From positions 6,200,001 through 6,264,000 of the forward strand of contig CP085828.1 of NCBI GenBank assembly GCA_020809705.1: a stretch of DNA of 64,000 nt. The letters are read 5' to 3'. The position numbers were made by a program, and so were the translations under genes. Source of the stretch: Calonectria ilicicola. Its lineage: Eukaryota; Ascomycota; Sordariomycetes; Hypocreales; Nectriaceae. Numbering within the stretch: position 1 is the first letter of the stretch; the number at the start of each line of letters is the position of its first letter. Below the pieces are notes generated by a model that saw only the letters and a list, made by a program, of their open reading frames with translations, searched no databases and was not told where the DNA came from. Positions 45,507 to 57,137 of this stretch are shown here, piece by piece.

Positions 45507-47425
45507 TTAAACCTTGAGCTTCATCTTTGGCGCGCGCTTCTTCTTCTTGTGCTTTCTAATAGAGCCAATGTGCTTCCTCTGGACCACTCGGACCAACCAG
45601 CTGTGAATCATTTCTCGCATCAGTACGAGAACGGTGGCGATGACAGTTGGAACAGCACATGCCCAGCTAGCGAAAGTATAGTTAGCATCAATTCCATCAA
45701 CGGACAGAGGTGTGGCACTCACAAATACCAAATGCCATGGTGGATCTCTGGGAACCCTGCCTCTTGGAAATTCTGTCCAAAGAATCCAGTAATGAAGGTG
45801 AGCGGCAAGAAAATAATTGTCACAGTCGTCAATTGCTTCATAGACTCGTTCTGGTTGGCTGAGATAGTGTTAAAGATGAGACTAATGAGATTTTCCGATG
45901 ACTGTTTCAGCTGCTGCATGGCCTCAGTAATCATGATGCAGTGATCAAGAACGTCGCCGAGGTAAGTGTGGGTCATTGGTGTGACGATGACACCCGAGGC
46001 CGGATTCTCAAGCTCCTTCATAGCCTGGTCATGGGAATGGTAGGTCTTGTGGTCCCGAAGGACGTTGACGAGATTGTCAATGGGGTTGAGGAAGCTGAGC
46101 ATCTTGTTGATCTCACTAATACAGATGTAAAGCTGTTTACTCTGCTTGATGGACGGCGCAGTGAGAACATCAAGCTCAATGTCACTGATGATATCTGAAT
46201 AGACAGCCGTCAACGGTATAGCGAGATCAATTATGGCGTCAATAATGGCCTGGACAAGAAGCGACGCATCGTTGGATTCTCGCAAAATAGTTCCCGGGGT
46301 ATCGAGTCGAGTAACAATTGGCCGCTCAACATCGCCAGCCGAGACTTCAAAGAAGGAAATAACTGTGTTGTCATTGGTCAGGAAGATGGAGACTTGTTCA
46401 GCTGAAATTGCCATCTTGTAGGGGGCCAAGGACGAATGAGACTCCATAAATTCGGTGCGAGCCTCGTTGGCAGAGGAGTGATAACGCTGAAGAGTGCGAA
46501 TCATGCCCGTTTCCTGCAGGGTGTCGCCCACGGGGAAGGACGGCGTGCTGCCCAAGACATTCTTTTCCGGGTCCGCATAGGCCTTGCGGCTATTCCAAAA
46601 GTCGCGTATAGAACTCTTGAGGGCGCCAGGAGGCGTGTGAGAGATGGTGCTGCTCGTGTCTGTCGAGTCGTCATCGTCTTCGACCAAATGAACAAGCTTC
46701 TGGAGCGTCAGCACCATGAAAGCATGGTTAGGATACCTAGTTAGATAAAGTTAGGTTAGCACTGTCATATGTGGAACATGGGCTTGCTGGGGCTGTCGCA
46801 AAACTCACCAGTCCGCTTTTGTCCTATTGCGGATATTCATGACATCTTCTAGCGCCAACTTGTGGAGGTTTTTGCATTTTCCCACAGCCTGGATGACGTC
46901 CCAACTCAGGCCATTGACGTTAATCCAACGGCATCTGGCCCAGTCTGGCTTGGGCTGGTTGAGGAACTCAATGAAGCTCTCATTTTCAAAATGCTGCTTG
47001 ACCATTTTTGTGTGGGCGAAATCGATGACTGAGATGTCGCAAGGTGCGCTGAGAGCTGGCATGGAAGCATGGCCGCCGTCAGGGAGGGCAGGATCGAAGC
47101 CCGGTTCGGAGCCGGGCTGCCAGCCGGGGCGGGCGCTGAATGTGGCATCGAAGGCATCCAGCTCGTCGTAGTCGTCGACAGGCTTGAAGGTCTGTGTGCG
47201 TGTCATGCGGCGTCGCAGCATGGGCGAGAAGTTCATCTCGCGGTGGATGTCAGTGTCGGAACGCGACATGTGCTTGGGCTCGGCGACCGGCGGCGACAGG
47301 TTCTCGGTGTCGAGTGTGAGGTTGTAGCGGACATGATGGGCAGGCTGAGGCTCGGCGGGCTCGATGTGTACGCGCGTGTCGGAGGAGTGGCTCTGGCGGG
47401 CCGCCTGCTCGTTGTCGTGAGACAT
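45507..47425 (-). CDS. CorA-type divalent metal ion transporter
   Basis: Exons 46809-47425, 45729-46736 and 45507-45666 give 594 residues. A hydrophilic N-terminus (about 150 residues, Ser/Pro-rich, basic RRRMTRTQTF) is followed by the CorA cytosolic domain with long helices and two C-terminal membrane helices. The signature at the end of helix 1 reads TGFFGQNF instead of the classical YGMN, a variant seen in other fungal CorA-like proteins. A very basic tail (HKKKKRAPKMKLK) ends the chain. CorA proteins are pentameric Mg2+ or other metal channels; the Gln-for-Met change makes the ion preference uncertain. Start is the first ATG, MSHDNEQ. Confidence 0.85.
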
Positions 47426-48573
47426 GGTGGTGAAGTGAGGTGGGCGTCGGCGTCGCTGATTATCGCGAGCTGGTGCTGTGGGGGAAGATTGGGTACATCC
47501 AAGCGAAACCAGTCGCAAGGTGGTGGATTAGTTGGTGTCAGAGGGTCAATGAATGACGATGCGAACGAAACGGAGGGTTGCACAAATAGAGACGTACAGC
47601 AAAATCAAGCAAGCTGCACGTTATAAAATAAAAAGAAGGGATCGACAGTAGATTATGTCAAGAGCTGGCTCGTATTGGTGGTATTGTCCTTTCGCTCGCG
47701 ACAAGTTGCGACAGGGGCGTCTCTGGTTTCACCCGATGCCGCTATTGGACGCGGGGAGCTTGGGGGCGACCCCACTGTGGATGGGCGAGTGGACGGATGC
47801 TACTGTGGCTGGTCCCCGCTGATGAGATGATGTTGGTTGGCCCAACTAGTACGTAAATTTACACGTACTGCACTGGGAGCTGCTAGGGCTGACGTTGAGA
47901 TTGCCCATTGACAACGGGTTTTCGCACCCCGGCACGTCAATGCCGGCCGGCGAGATGCAACCCCTATTTATTGATTTATTCACATGTTGGCACACAAGCC
48001 CACACACAAGCCAGGTGCATCAGATCGCTACCCTTAATATTAAATAATGCCGCGTCCCTCGTCGTCCCAACGTGCCAGCTCATCTGTAAACGTGCAGGTC
48101 TCAATTCTTATAGTGACTCCTAGCACTAACCGACCGACAATGTTGCCAACATCAGCCCCACCATCATCAATCAGCCCCTCCAAAACCACCAGCACTTGGT
48201 TCCAGCTCCAGCAGTCTTGTCCGTAGCACCAATAATGGCTTATCACACGAAACCAATTATTCAAACGCCACATTACTAGCTGATGCCGGATGCGGCATCG
48301 CACAATTATTAGCCCGTCTTCGACCACCAAATTCGACCCCATTTTACGGATATCGGCAACTACGCTAGGACACATCACGATTCCAAGGAAAAGAAAGTAT
48401 AGCCAGCAAATTTTCTTACGAATAAACACTGGAGATGATGAAACAACGGACACCGTCAAGGGATGCCACACACAAGACCATGGCCCAAAATAACCCCAGG
48501 TTTTCTCATCTGTCACCAAAAAAAGATACCGGGACCTTCAGAACCTTGTCACATTCCATCAAATACAGAAATA
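47426..48573. other. Intergenic region without a supported gene
   Basis: The left part is the promoter of the CorA-type gene, the right part the 3' flank of the small secreted protein gene. Open frames of 159 codons or fewer show no support. Confidence 0.5.
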
Positions 48574-48963
48574 TTACCCACAGGTCAATTCTCTGCCTTG
48601 GTAGGAGCACTCTGTCAAAAAACATTAGTCAAGTGTTGAAGGAAGCCATTGGTTCGACTTTACTTACTCCCACTTGTAGGCTTATTCGAATTTGGCCCCT
48701 CGTAATATTTGCATGAGGAGCCTTTTTTATGACTGCAGTTGTTGGGGCAGTTACAAGCATGCCCTTCAAAAGTGAAACGAAAGCGGATTATTATGAATTC
48801 AGAATCAATGTTTAATCAAGGTAGTATACATACAGGCGTCGGTTGCGATCTGGGCCTCTCGCTCGATGAGCCCTTGACCAGCAGATCCGTCCACAGGAGT
48901 GGCCAGAGCGCTGGACGCGAAGACCAGAGCCACAGTCGCGATGACACTAGCCTTAAATAGCAT
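48574..48963 (-). CDS. Small secreted cysteine-rich protein
   Basis: Exons 48834-48963, 48668-48763 and 48574-48611 give an 87-residue product. Both introns are GT-AG (GTATGT and GTAAGT donors) with exact phase. A signal peptide ends near SSALA-TP (residue 21), an acidic spacer follows, and the mature part has six Cys in the order C-x-C-x3-C-x7-C-x14-C-x8-C, enough for three disulfides, with a basic CSHKKGSSCKYY core. Size, Cys pattern and export fit fungal secreted effectors or antimicrobial peptides; no named family is assigned. A TATA-like box (49056-49061) precedes the ATG. Confidence 0.75.
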
Positions 48964-50014
48964 ATTGATAACGGCGGTGGAGGTGATAAAACGATTATTC
49001 AAGTTTTGTTTTGCTGGCCAAATTAAATGCAAATTTGGGCCTACTGGGCCGGGGCTATTTATCTCTTTTTCCCCCTCCTGTTTTGTTCTTCTGATTCGAC
49101 GCATTCTTACATTCCTCTAGTGTCTCAGTAAACCCCTTACCTCACACGCTGCACCACGACCCCAGCAGACATTTGTCAAAATATTCGAGCTGATGTTCGT
49201 TTCGAGAGAGAACTTGAAGAATGTCAGTGTTGCTAACCAACTTGCACAGCTTACTTTCCCAGTCAGTACCAACCATTTCAGCAAGGATCAAGCATGGCTA
49301 GAAAAGAGTTTTTGCAGACATAGAAAATTCTACAAATGACTGGCATTTTGCACTCCCAGCAACAGTCTTGGCATCGGCGAGTTTGATACAAAGTAAGTAG
49401 ATGATCAGCAACCAATATCCACGTTTCTGAATTTCTTAAACATAATGTGGGATTGGCCAATGGGGCTAGAATAAAGAAAAAGTCAATAATAACCAAAAAG
49501 GGAACGTCTTACACAAGTTTCACTTTGACTTCAACCTCACTTGCGCCGAGGGCGCGTGTGAACAGAATGCCATTGCTGTGGATTCTAACTGCAACAACTT
49601 GTTGTGGGGGACACGCGATGTAGTATTTCTCCGTGACCAAAATTGCGGCGTAGTTAAATTTTAGCTATCTCAGTCTATCTAGTAAATTGGGGCCCCTTGT
49701 ACCACCGGCTGTCCATTTCATTACGTCTTCTATTTAACCCAATACACAGCAGAACATGTCTCGAGTATCGATCTAGCTAGTAAACCAGCTATAAAACCGA
49801 TTAATTTTCAACCAAAAGATCATATAAATGTCGAGCTTGAATAACATTTGGTTTGAAACAATATTATACGGCCTTTGGCGTGTTTGAGAGAGTTGTTTGG
49901 ATGTCTAATGCGATTCTTTTTGAGGCCGGAATGACGGTACTCTAGATCCCCGCGATTGTACTGGAACTGATGGTGGCGCTGAGGTTGCCACTACTGGAAT
50001 TGGTGGTGTGGATG
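48964..50014. promoter_or_regulatory. Promoter of the small secreted protein and empty flank
   Basis: Next to the start codon is a TATA-like TAAATA on the minus strand (49056-49061), about 95 bp upstream of the ATG. Further right nothing is recognised up to the stop codon of the PNP-domain gene. Confidence 0.5.
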
Positions 50015-52161
50015 TCAGCTGGTGGTTTGATATTGATCCCGAGAAATACTCCGACTGGGCTGGATAGGTGTCGACTTGAGGTTTGGTTTTTTGGGGGGTA
50101 TAGGGGGTCGTGGTCCGCGTGGAGAATTTTTATTTGGCAAGAAGCCTTTGGCTATGGTGGATGGTTGCAACAATCCAGTACTGTTTGTCGAAGAAGGTAA
50201 ATCAGTTGGTGTGGCACCCTCCCGTCTGGTCGATTCAAGCTGGCTAGTAGCCAGTTGTTCATTGGATGGCCGCGTAGACTGACCTAAGTGTGTCCAGCGA
50301 ATAAAAGCTAACCTATATAGGTCCTCTCCAGGATCCTGTCTGAAAGTAGTCGAAGTCCATGGGTGATCTGTTTCATTCTGCTCATTTTGACTATCTGGCA
50401 GGGAGCTGGTTGCAGGGCTAGGCTCAAGTGCCTTCTTTTCCCCAGAAATCAGCGACCTTATCTTTTCTGCTGTGGATAGTTTTTTATCCTCTTTTTGATC
50501 AATTCTATGTCGTGTAGAACTGTTATCTCTTTTGGGTCTGAAAACCATAGCCCGCCTCATGTGAACTGAATATTTGGGTTCTTCAATTCTACTTGCGAAT
50601 CGACCACCTCTTTTGCCCGTAGAGCCTGCTACATGTCCGATCACACCGGATTCCATCGGTACCGTGCCATCAGCTACTTCAGAGAAAGTCATATTCTCTA
50701 ATTTCTCCGTTGTAGCCTTAATTCCGTCTTTAAATTGAAGCCACTCCTTCAGCGCGACATGTTTGTTATCAGCTTGGAAATTCGTATTTTCAACTTGCTT
50801 TAAGACTTCAACTAAACAACCTATTAATTCGATCTGTGACTTCTCAAGCTGCATTACAAAACCATGCAAGGTATCAGCCTCGTCTTCCAAATTTTGCTGT
50901 TCTTCGGTAATATTAAGCGAAATCTCCTCCATCCTGACTTCAGCTTCTGACTTCCAATTTTCCATCAAGTCAATACGTGTCCGCAGCATAGTGTGTGACC
51001 TTCGTAGTTCTTGAATCTTGTCTTCAGGTCGCTTTTGCTGTTGTAGGAGGGACTCCACTGCCTTGACGGCGGCTTTGGCAATTTGAGCTGCCTGCCCAGG
51101 TGATCCAGTCCGGGGCATTTGATCCAATTTTTCCGGAGGAATTATACTCAAAAGCTTCTTAGCACAAAGCGCTGCGGCTAATGAGGCATAGCCATGCCAG
51201 GCATCGTTTTTGTGTCCATCTGAGTAATCTGCAATGCCTCGAATAAAAAAAGATCCTTTGGTTTTACCCATGCCGGCAGATTCCATCTCAACACAAAGAT
51301 ATTCTTGTTTGAGAGCAATCTCATCTCGCACTTCTGCATTTTTCATGACTTGGTCGCCAGATGCAATAGTTCCAAAATGCATTCGAACTAGGTCTCCTTG
51401 AGGTCGGATCGGACGCTGCACAAGTTGGTCGCGCTCCGTTATTGGCAGTACTAACTTGGTACACTTGCAAGTCTGGCTATGACGAGATTTACTTGTGTAC
51501 AAAAAATCGTAAATTGGCCACGCAAACTTTGACGATCCAACGCCGATCTTCTTTTTAGTGATGTCAATATCTTGTGCTAGACTCCATCCATCCCATTGTG
51601 CCCGCTCCAGAAGAGTAACAGCGAATGAAAGGTCTTCAGAGAGCCGAAATGGGTCCCCCGTGATTTCAAATCTACCATCCGACTGCTTACCGAACCGATA
51701 AGGGACAACTTTTGTTCCCACGACTACATCTCCTACTCGAACATCATGTTTATCTGAAGGCGCCCCCCCTGCAATTCCGACCAGGAGTGTCAGGCGTATC
51801 CAGGGGAAAGTAGACTTCATCTTTGCAGTAATATGGCTTGCTACAAGAGTGCCCGTTGACGCGACATTTGGGCATTTCATAACAACATTGTGCTCTCCGA
51901 CACGTCCGAACGTATACTTGTAATCATTTTCACTATAAACAAAGCCCTTGTCATCATGAACATCATCTAGAATACTTGAGCAGCATAGCCCTTGATCGAA
52001 AGGACACATATTAATCCGATCTTGTAATCCTCCTGGGGAGGGTTAGGTCTTGTGGTAACTGACGATATCGGCGGAATCGCTGTGGAGGATGACGAAACGG
52101 ACGTTTCCAATGGAGAAATGCAATCGAAGGTAGATGTGAAAATAATGGGAGGAGGCGCTGT
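50015..52161 (-). pseudogene. PNP-domain coiled-coil protein, frameshifted 5' end
   Basis: From an ATG at 52009 a 664-codon frame runs to 50015. Its N-terminal 300 residues are the nucleoside phosphorylase-like domain found at the N-terminus of many fungal NLR-like proteins: VGEHNVVM, LLVGIAGGAPSDKHDVRVGDVVV, CVEMESAGM and IRGIADYSDGHKND. Coiled-coil segments (about 320-440) and a Pro/Ser-rich basic tail follow instead of a NACHT ATPase. The domain's first strand (DYKIGLICVLSI) lies upstream in another frame. That frame reaches a stop at 51967-51969 exactly where LDDVH should follow, as if one base had been lost. No in-frame ATG precedes it. Either a decayed gene, an N-truncated gene starting at 52009, or a sequence error. 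Confidence 0.65.
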
Positions 52162-54077
52162 CACTCTTGCAATGAGTAGTTCGGAGAGAAGGAAATTAAA
52201 AAAGAAAATGCGAGAAAAGGATCAACGGATGTCACCCCAATTTAATGGCTTGAGTCATAGCTCACAATTTAGCGGGCTTTTTCTACTTCTTGGTTGGTGC
52301 TGCAGTCAACCATTTTTAAATATTGCATGCTGAGGTGGGTCGTGGCTGGCACATGATTTGCGACGAAGCAGCCAAGTAACAGGCTACATGCGTGATGACG
52401 GATGCGTAAGATGGCTTGGTAAATGCCAAGACACAATAATCCGATTCCTTTTGCTCGGCGAGGGGCGAGGTGGTGATTCACTACTACTTCGAGCGGGGCA
52501 TACATTTAGGAGCGGAATTTTGGTCTACATTGGGAAGAGACACAGTAGTGGCTAGGCAGCCTGATGAGTCGCATGGTATAGAGCACGGCGGAAAAAGCAC
52601 CTAAGATTCGGCCTGAGGGCAATATTTTTTCTGTTGGCTTGTTGGCAGACCAACCGCAGCCTTACACGAGACAGCTTACAAAAGCGTGAGTCAGCTGCAA
52701 AAGCCAAGACAATGGTTAGCGTGGAGGACGTGCCAATGCAAGTAGTTTCTATTCACCGAAACTCGAGGAAATGGGCATGTGCTTAGCTATGTGGCCAATG
52801 GTTCAACTTTTGAATCCATGCTTCACGTTAAAGGGTTCCTTCTCCAACAATAAGGAAACAACGAATTCAAACTGGACGAAACAAAGTCCTTACTCAACCC
52901 TTAGGGCGACCAGGGTTATTCAAACACGTACCTTAATTCTCTTGAGGGCTAGTTCATTAGACCAGTATCGAACTGCTAAGCTCTTAAGGCACTTTATTTA
53001 AAGCGGTAGCAGAACTAAGACGCAGGTCCTAGTTCTACCGCTGAATGTAATCGAATATGTTCTTGTAACCCCTCGCCCCATGAGCTAGCAAGCTATCATC
53101 CAAGGATTGAGCTCTTCAAGGCGCACTGTGAAATAGTATAAAAAGCAGCAGAACCAACATCCACAAAGGTTTCACACAAGCCTCACCTCAGGAAGCAGAG
53201 ATGAATCCATGATCCTACTAGTCTCAACAAAATCATAAAAGGCCACTGGGAGTGGGCCAAAACTTAGGCAACAGGGCAGGGCATTACCATAGGTACTATT
53301 GTTTCTCAGAAAGTTATCGCTAGTTGCAATGGTCCAAAGAATATCTGTGCTATGGCGAAAAAAATAATTAGGATAAACACATGCCTTCATTGCGTTATAA
53401 AAGTTAGTGCGTCTCATTTTCATAACTCCGTTTTATTCCAAAAAGTTGAGACTGGTTTCTGTTTTATTTTACTTTCGTATCTAACCTTTTTCTCTTTTCA
53501 CGTAAGATAAGAACAGTCAAGGTTATGATACCACACGGTTTATTCTATCATGTGATTCGAGGATCTATGCGAGTAATATACGCATTTCTTCGCCTCGGCC
53601 ATTAAATATACGGGTCCGGCCATTTATTTTACGATGATCGGCATTAGATGCCGAAGAGTTTCAGGGCTGAGGATCAGAGATAAACGTCGGCCCCATCCAG
53701 TGGGGCTGAGATTTGCAACTTACAACCAGTAATTCCTTACACAACGCGTGGCACGCAAGTTCTAGGAGATTGTAGAGAAATTCCTAGCCAAGAGACCAGT
53801 GTCATGAAGCAGAGCCGCGGAAATATGTGGCATCCACGCGGGTACTTTAATTGATGAGATCTATCCTTGTCGGCCCACGTTGCGCCATGAGCAGCGGAAA
53901 TTGTATGTCAAAATGCCGGACAACGGAGATGGATCTTGGTCTCACACCGTGAGAATTCGTCATCGTCGCTACAAGGCGACAAGTCACGGTAGATCATAGA
54001 ATACATATAGATAGTCATAAAAATCCCCTCTAATATGAAGAAAAGTGTCCGGTTCAAGCTCGAATAATCTCTTCGTG
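52162..54077. other. 1.9-kb stretch without a supported gene
   Basis: No open frame here resembles a protein. A bulged hairpin occurs at 53002-53042. The right part is the promoter of the GH3 gene. Remnants of a repeat are possible but not demonstrable. Confidence 0.5.
53002..53042. repeat. Inverted repeat with hairpin potential
   Basis: AGCGGTAG...AACTA at the left pairs with TAGTTCTACCGCT at the right, apart from a 3-nt bulge (CAG), around a loop of about 11 nt. No T-run follows and no gene adjoins it, so its role is unknown. Confidence 0.6.
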
Positions 54078-56671
54078 ATGAAGTTTTCAGTGGCTATAAG
54101 CGTCCTGGCGACGCTAGCGTTCCCCGAAGCGTCTAATTCTTCAGTCAACAACGCCTATCTTTCTAGTGGCCATGGTAATTATTCTCAACTCCCATAATAT
54201 ACTAAGATGAGTCGCTGATTATGCTTGGCATCAAGTCAAGCTTGGCATGTTCGAAGATGCGTACGAAAAAGCCAAAGCGTTTGTCGCCCCGCTCAACACC
54301 ACCGAAAAGATCGCCATTGTCATAGCCTCTAGCTTCACGAGCGAAAATGCCTCATGGACCGCTTACGCCAACACGGATGGTGTTTCTGGTCTCAACTTTT
54401 ACTACTATGTCTCGGGTTTTGTCATGGGCAACGCCCTGACACAAACATGGAACAAAGCCTTGATTGCTGAGCAGTTCAAAGCTGTTGGTGATGAATATTT
54501 TGCCACGGGCCACAATGTTGTTGACGGTGCACTCCTTGGTCCCTTGGGTCGTGTGCCTGAAGGCGGTCGACAGAATGAGGCGTTTTCCCCAGACCCATAC
54601 CTGACTAGTATTGCTGTTACAGAGGGTGTCAAGGGCCAGCAGAAAGCAGGTGTCATTGCTGTAAGTCCATACCATAAACACGCTTCACGTTGGGGATTAT
54701 GATCTAATTTCTGTACGAAGGGCGTGCGTCACTTCCTTCTCTATGAGCAAGAGACCAACTGCATGAGCGGCGGCAGTGGTGGTGGTGGTGGCAGCGGCGG
54801 CGGTCCCAGTTCAAATGACACCACTTCCTTTGGGAACAACGCCACGGCCTCAACAGCCGAATCCATGCCGTCATCTGGTTCTTCTAGCACGGGTGTTTAT
54901 AACTCAATTGCCGATGACAAAACTCTGCACGAGGTTTACATGTGGCCATGGGCTGATGCCATCAAGGCCGGAACTGTTGCTGTCATGTGTGCTATGCCCC
55001 TCGTCAACGGCACACACTCCTGTGAAAACTCGGATCTTTTGATGGGAAAGCTCAAGGAAGAGTTAGGTTTTGTTGGCTTCGTGTACCCAGATGAGTCCGC
55101 GCAGTTCACAAGCTACGATTCAGCCAATGCTGGCCTTGACTACTCACCCTACTCGGATGGGCTTTGGACTCAGTCTACGCTGTCCGCTGGCATCAAAAAC
55201 GGAAGCATGACCATGGAAAGGCTTAATGACATGGCCATCAGGACTGTGTTGGGATACTATTATGTTGGTCTTGACACTGCTGATTTGCCAGACCAGACTA
55301 TACCTCGTGGCGTGACGTCCGTGGAAACCACAGCGATCTCATTCGAAAGATTGGAGGAGAAGCCATCAGCTTACTCAAGAACAACAAGGCTAACGGTGGT
55401 GGTCTCCCTTTGAAGAAGCCCAAGTCCCTCTCCCTTTATGGGTCTCACGCCAGTCCTTCGCAAGCCGGTATGTTGATAACCGTATTCTGCGGATCACCTC
55501 ACTAACAAATCCAAAGTCCTAATTTTGCCTGGAGCGTTTCTGGCACCAATGCTGACATCTACCAGGGCCATCTAGCCAGTGGTGGTGGTTCCGGTGATCT
55601 GTCTCTGCCCTACCTTATCACGCCTTATGATGCTTTGACAAGACGTGCGGTTGAGGATAGGTCAATGATTTTCTGGGTCATGAATAACAGTATGTCAAAT
55701 TAATGTCGGTTGCTGTTTTGTATAAAAGCATACTAATCAATTTAGCGTATTCCTCGAGTTCAAGCGGCCAAACCTTTGGCGTCGGAGGTGGGACGGGTGC
55801 CCCGCCTTCCTACGCGAACTACGCCTCTCGATCAGAAGTGTGCTTGGTGTTTATCAACTCATGGTCTGGCGAAGGCGCCGACCGCAGCGAGCTATCCAAC
55901 ACTGACCAAGATAACCTTGTTTTGTCTGTTACTGAAAACTGCAACAACACCGTTGTTGTGGTAAATGTGTCTGGCCCCCGAGTACTCGATGCCTGGATCG
56001 AGAACGAGAATATCACAGCGGTTATCTACTCGGGTCTTTCGGGCCAGGAGTCGGGTAACGCCATCACCGACGTTCTTTATGGGGATGTGAACCCCAGTGG
56101 AAAACTGATCCACACCATTGCAAAGAATGCCTCGCATTACCCTACCTCTGTGTGTGAAACTACTAACTGCACGATTTCTGAGGGTGTTTATGTCGACTAC
56201 CGATGGTTTGATGCCAAAGACATCGAGCCTCGGTATCCCTTTGGCCACGGTCTATCTTACACTGAGTTCACTTACGGCCAGGCTTCTGTTCAGATCAAAG
56301 ACAAGACGACTTTGTCGCAGAAGTATCCCACTGGAAGCCTTACTCCTAGTGGTCAAACCGACCTTTTCGACGAATTGATCACTGTTTCAACAACTCTCAA
56401 AAATTCAGGCTCAGTCGATGGTACCGAGGTCGCTCAGCTATATCTAACATTCCCAGACGAGGCCGAGCAGCCAATTCGTGTCCTGCGCGGCTTTGAGAAG
56501 GTTCCAATTTCATCTGGAAAGAGTGAAAAGATCACTTTTAGCCTGCGTAGAAGGGATCTGAGCTACTGGGATGTGTCTGCGCAGAACTGGGCGATCGCTA
56601 GTGGCAAGTACGAGGTGCAGATTGGTTCCAGCTCGCGCGATTTGCGTGCAAATGTCACATTGACGGTTTAG
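54078..56671 (+). pseudogene. GH3 beta-glucosidase-like gene with frame lesions
   Basis: Exons 54078-54174, 54236-54660, 54721-55467, 55517-55689 and 55746-56671. A signal peptide (MKFSVAISVLATLAF) starts a glycoside hydrolase family 3 protein. The TIM-barrel part has LLGPLGRVPEGGR, FSPDPYLTSIAV, HEVYMWPWADAI and ELGFVGFVYPDE, whose Asp aligns with the family's nucleophile. KHF is changed to RHF, and a Gly-rich insert (GGSGGGGGSGGG) is present. The C-terminal domain and fibronectin-III-like end are intact. Two lesions break the frame: a tandem CCAGA duplication (55288-55297) just before SWRDVRG, and exon 4 entering one base short. As written, translation stops at 55411-55413, about 404 residues. 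Probably inactive. Confidence 0.75.
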
Positions 56672-57137
56672 TCAACCAAATATCAAGGTGAACAAGATTT
56701 CTCATCCGAGTGAGACATAACATATTGAAGTGGTGGTTAAATAGGGCAAGATGTTGACCATTCAATTTCGTCAACCAAAACTTATTGGCCTCAATGACGT
56801 CTCCTATATATCCTTACAGTTTTCTAAGGTTTTTATGAATGCATGTATAAAATTTATAGAAGTTTTTGTATGTACACAATTTAGATGCGTTGCTGGCCTT
56901 CGCAAGTTGTTTTCTGCTGTTCATTGACCCATGGAGATGCTGAAAGGGCGCCTCTTAGTGACAAAGCAATAAGGCAGGTTTCTTGTTCTGATACTGGAAT
57001 CACCAAGATATCTTCCAACTTCTCTGCCCCTCTAATACTTTGAGGTAAATCTTTTTCAATTTTATTTATGATATTGTGATAATGAATCGAATGCCCAGCT
57101 ACTGTCAATTGAACTTGGGTATGAGCCTCAAATTACC
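56672..57137. other. Convergent intergenic region
   Basis: The spacer lies between the GH3 gene and the dienelactone hydrolase gene. A 75-codon minus-strand frame (56881-57108) lacks an ATG and any joinable exon. No gene is supported. Confidence 0.5.

Noticed and set aside
56881..57108. 75-codon minus-strand frame after the dienelactone hydrolase
   Set aside because: The translation looks protein-like in parts, but there is no ATG and no upstream exon before the neighbouring gene. It could be a relic, but not a supported gene.
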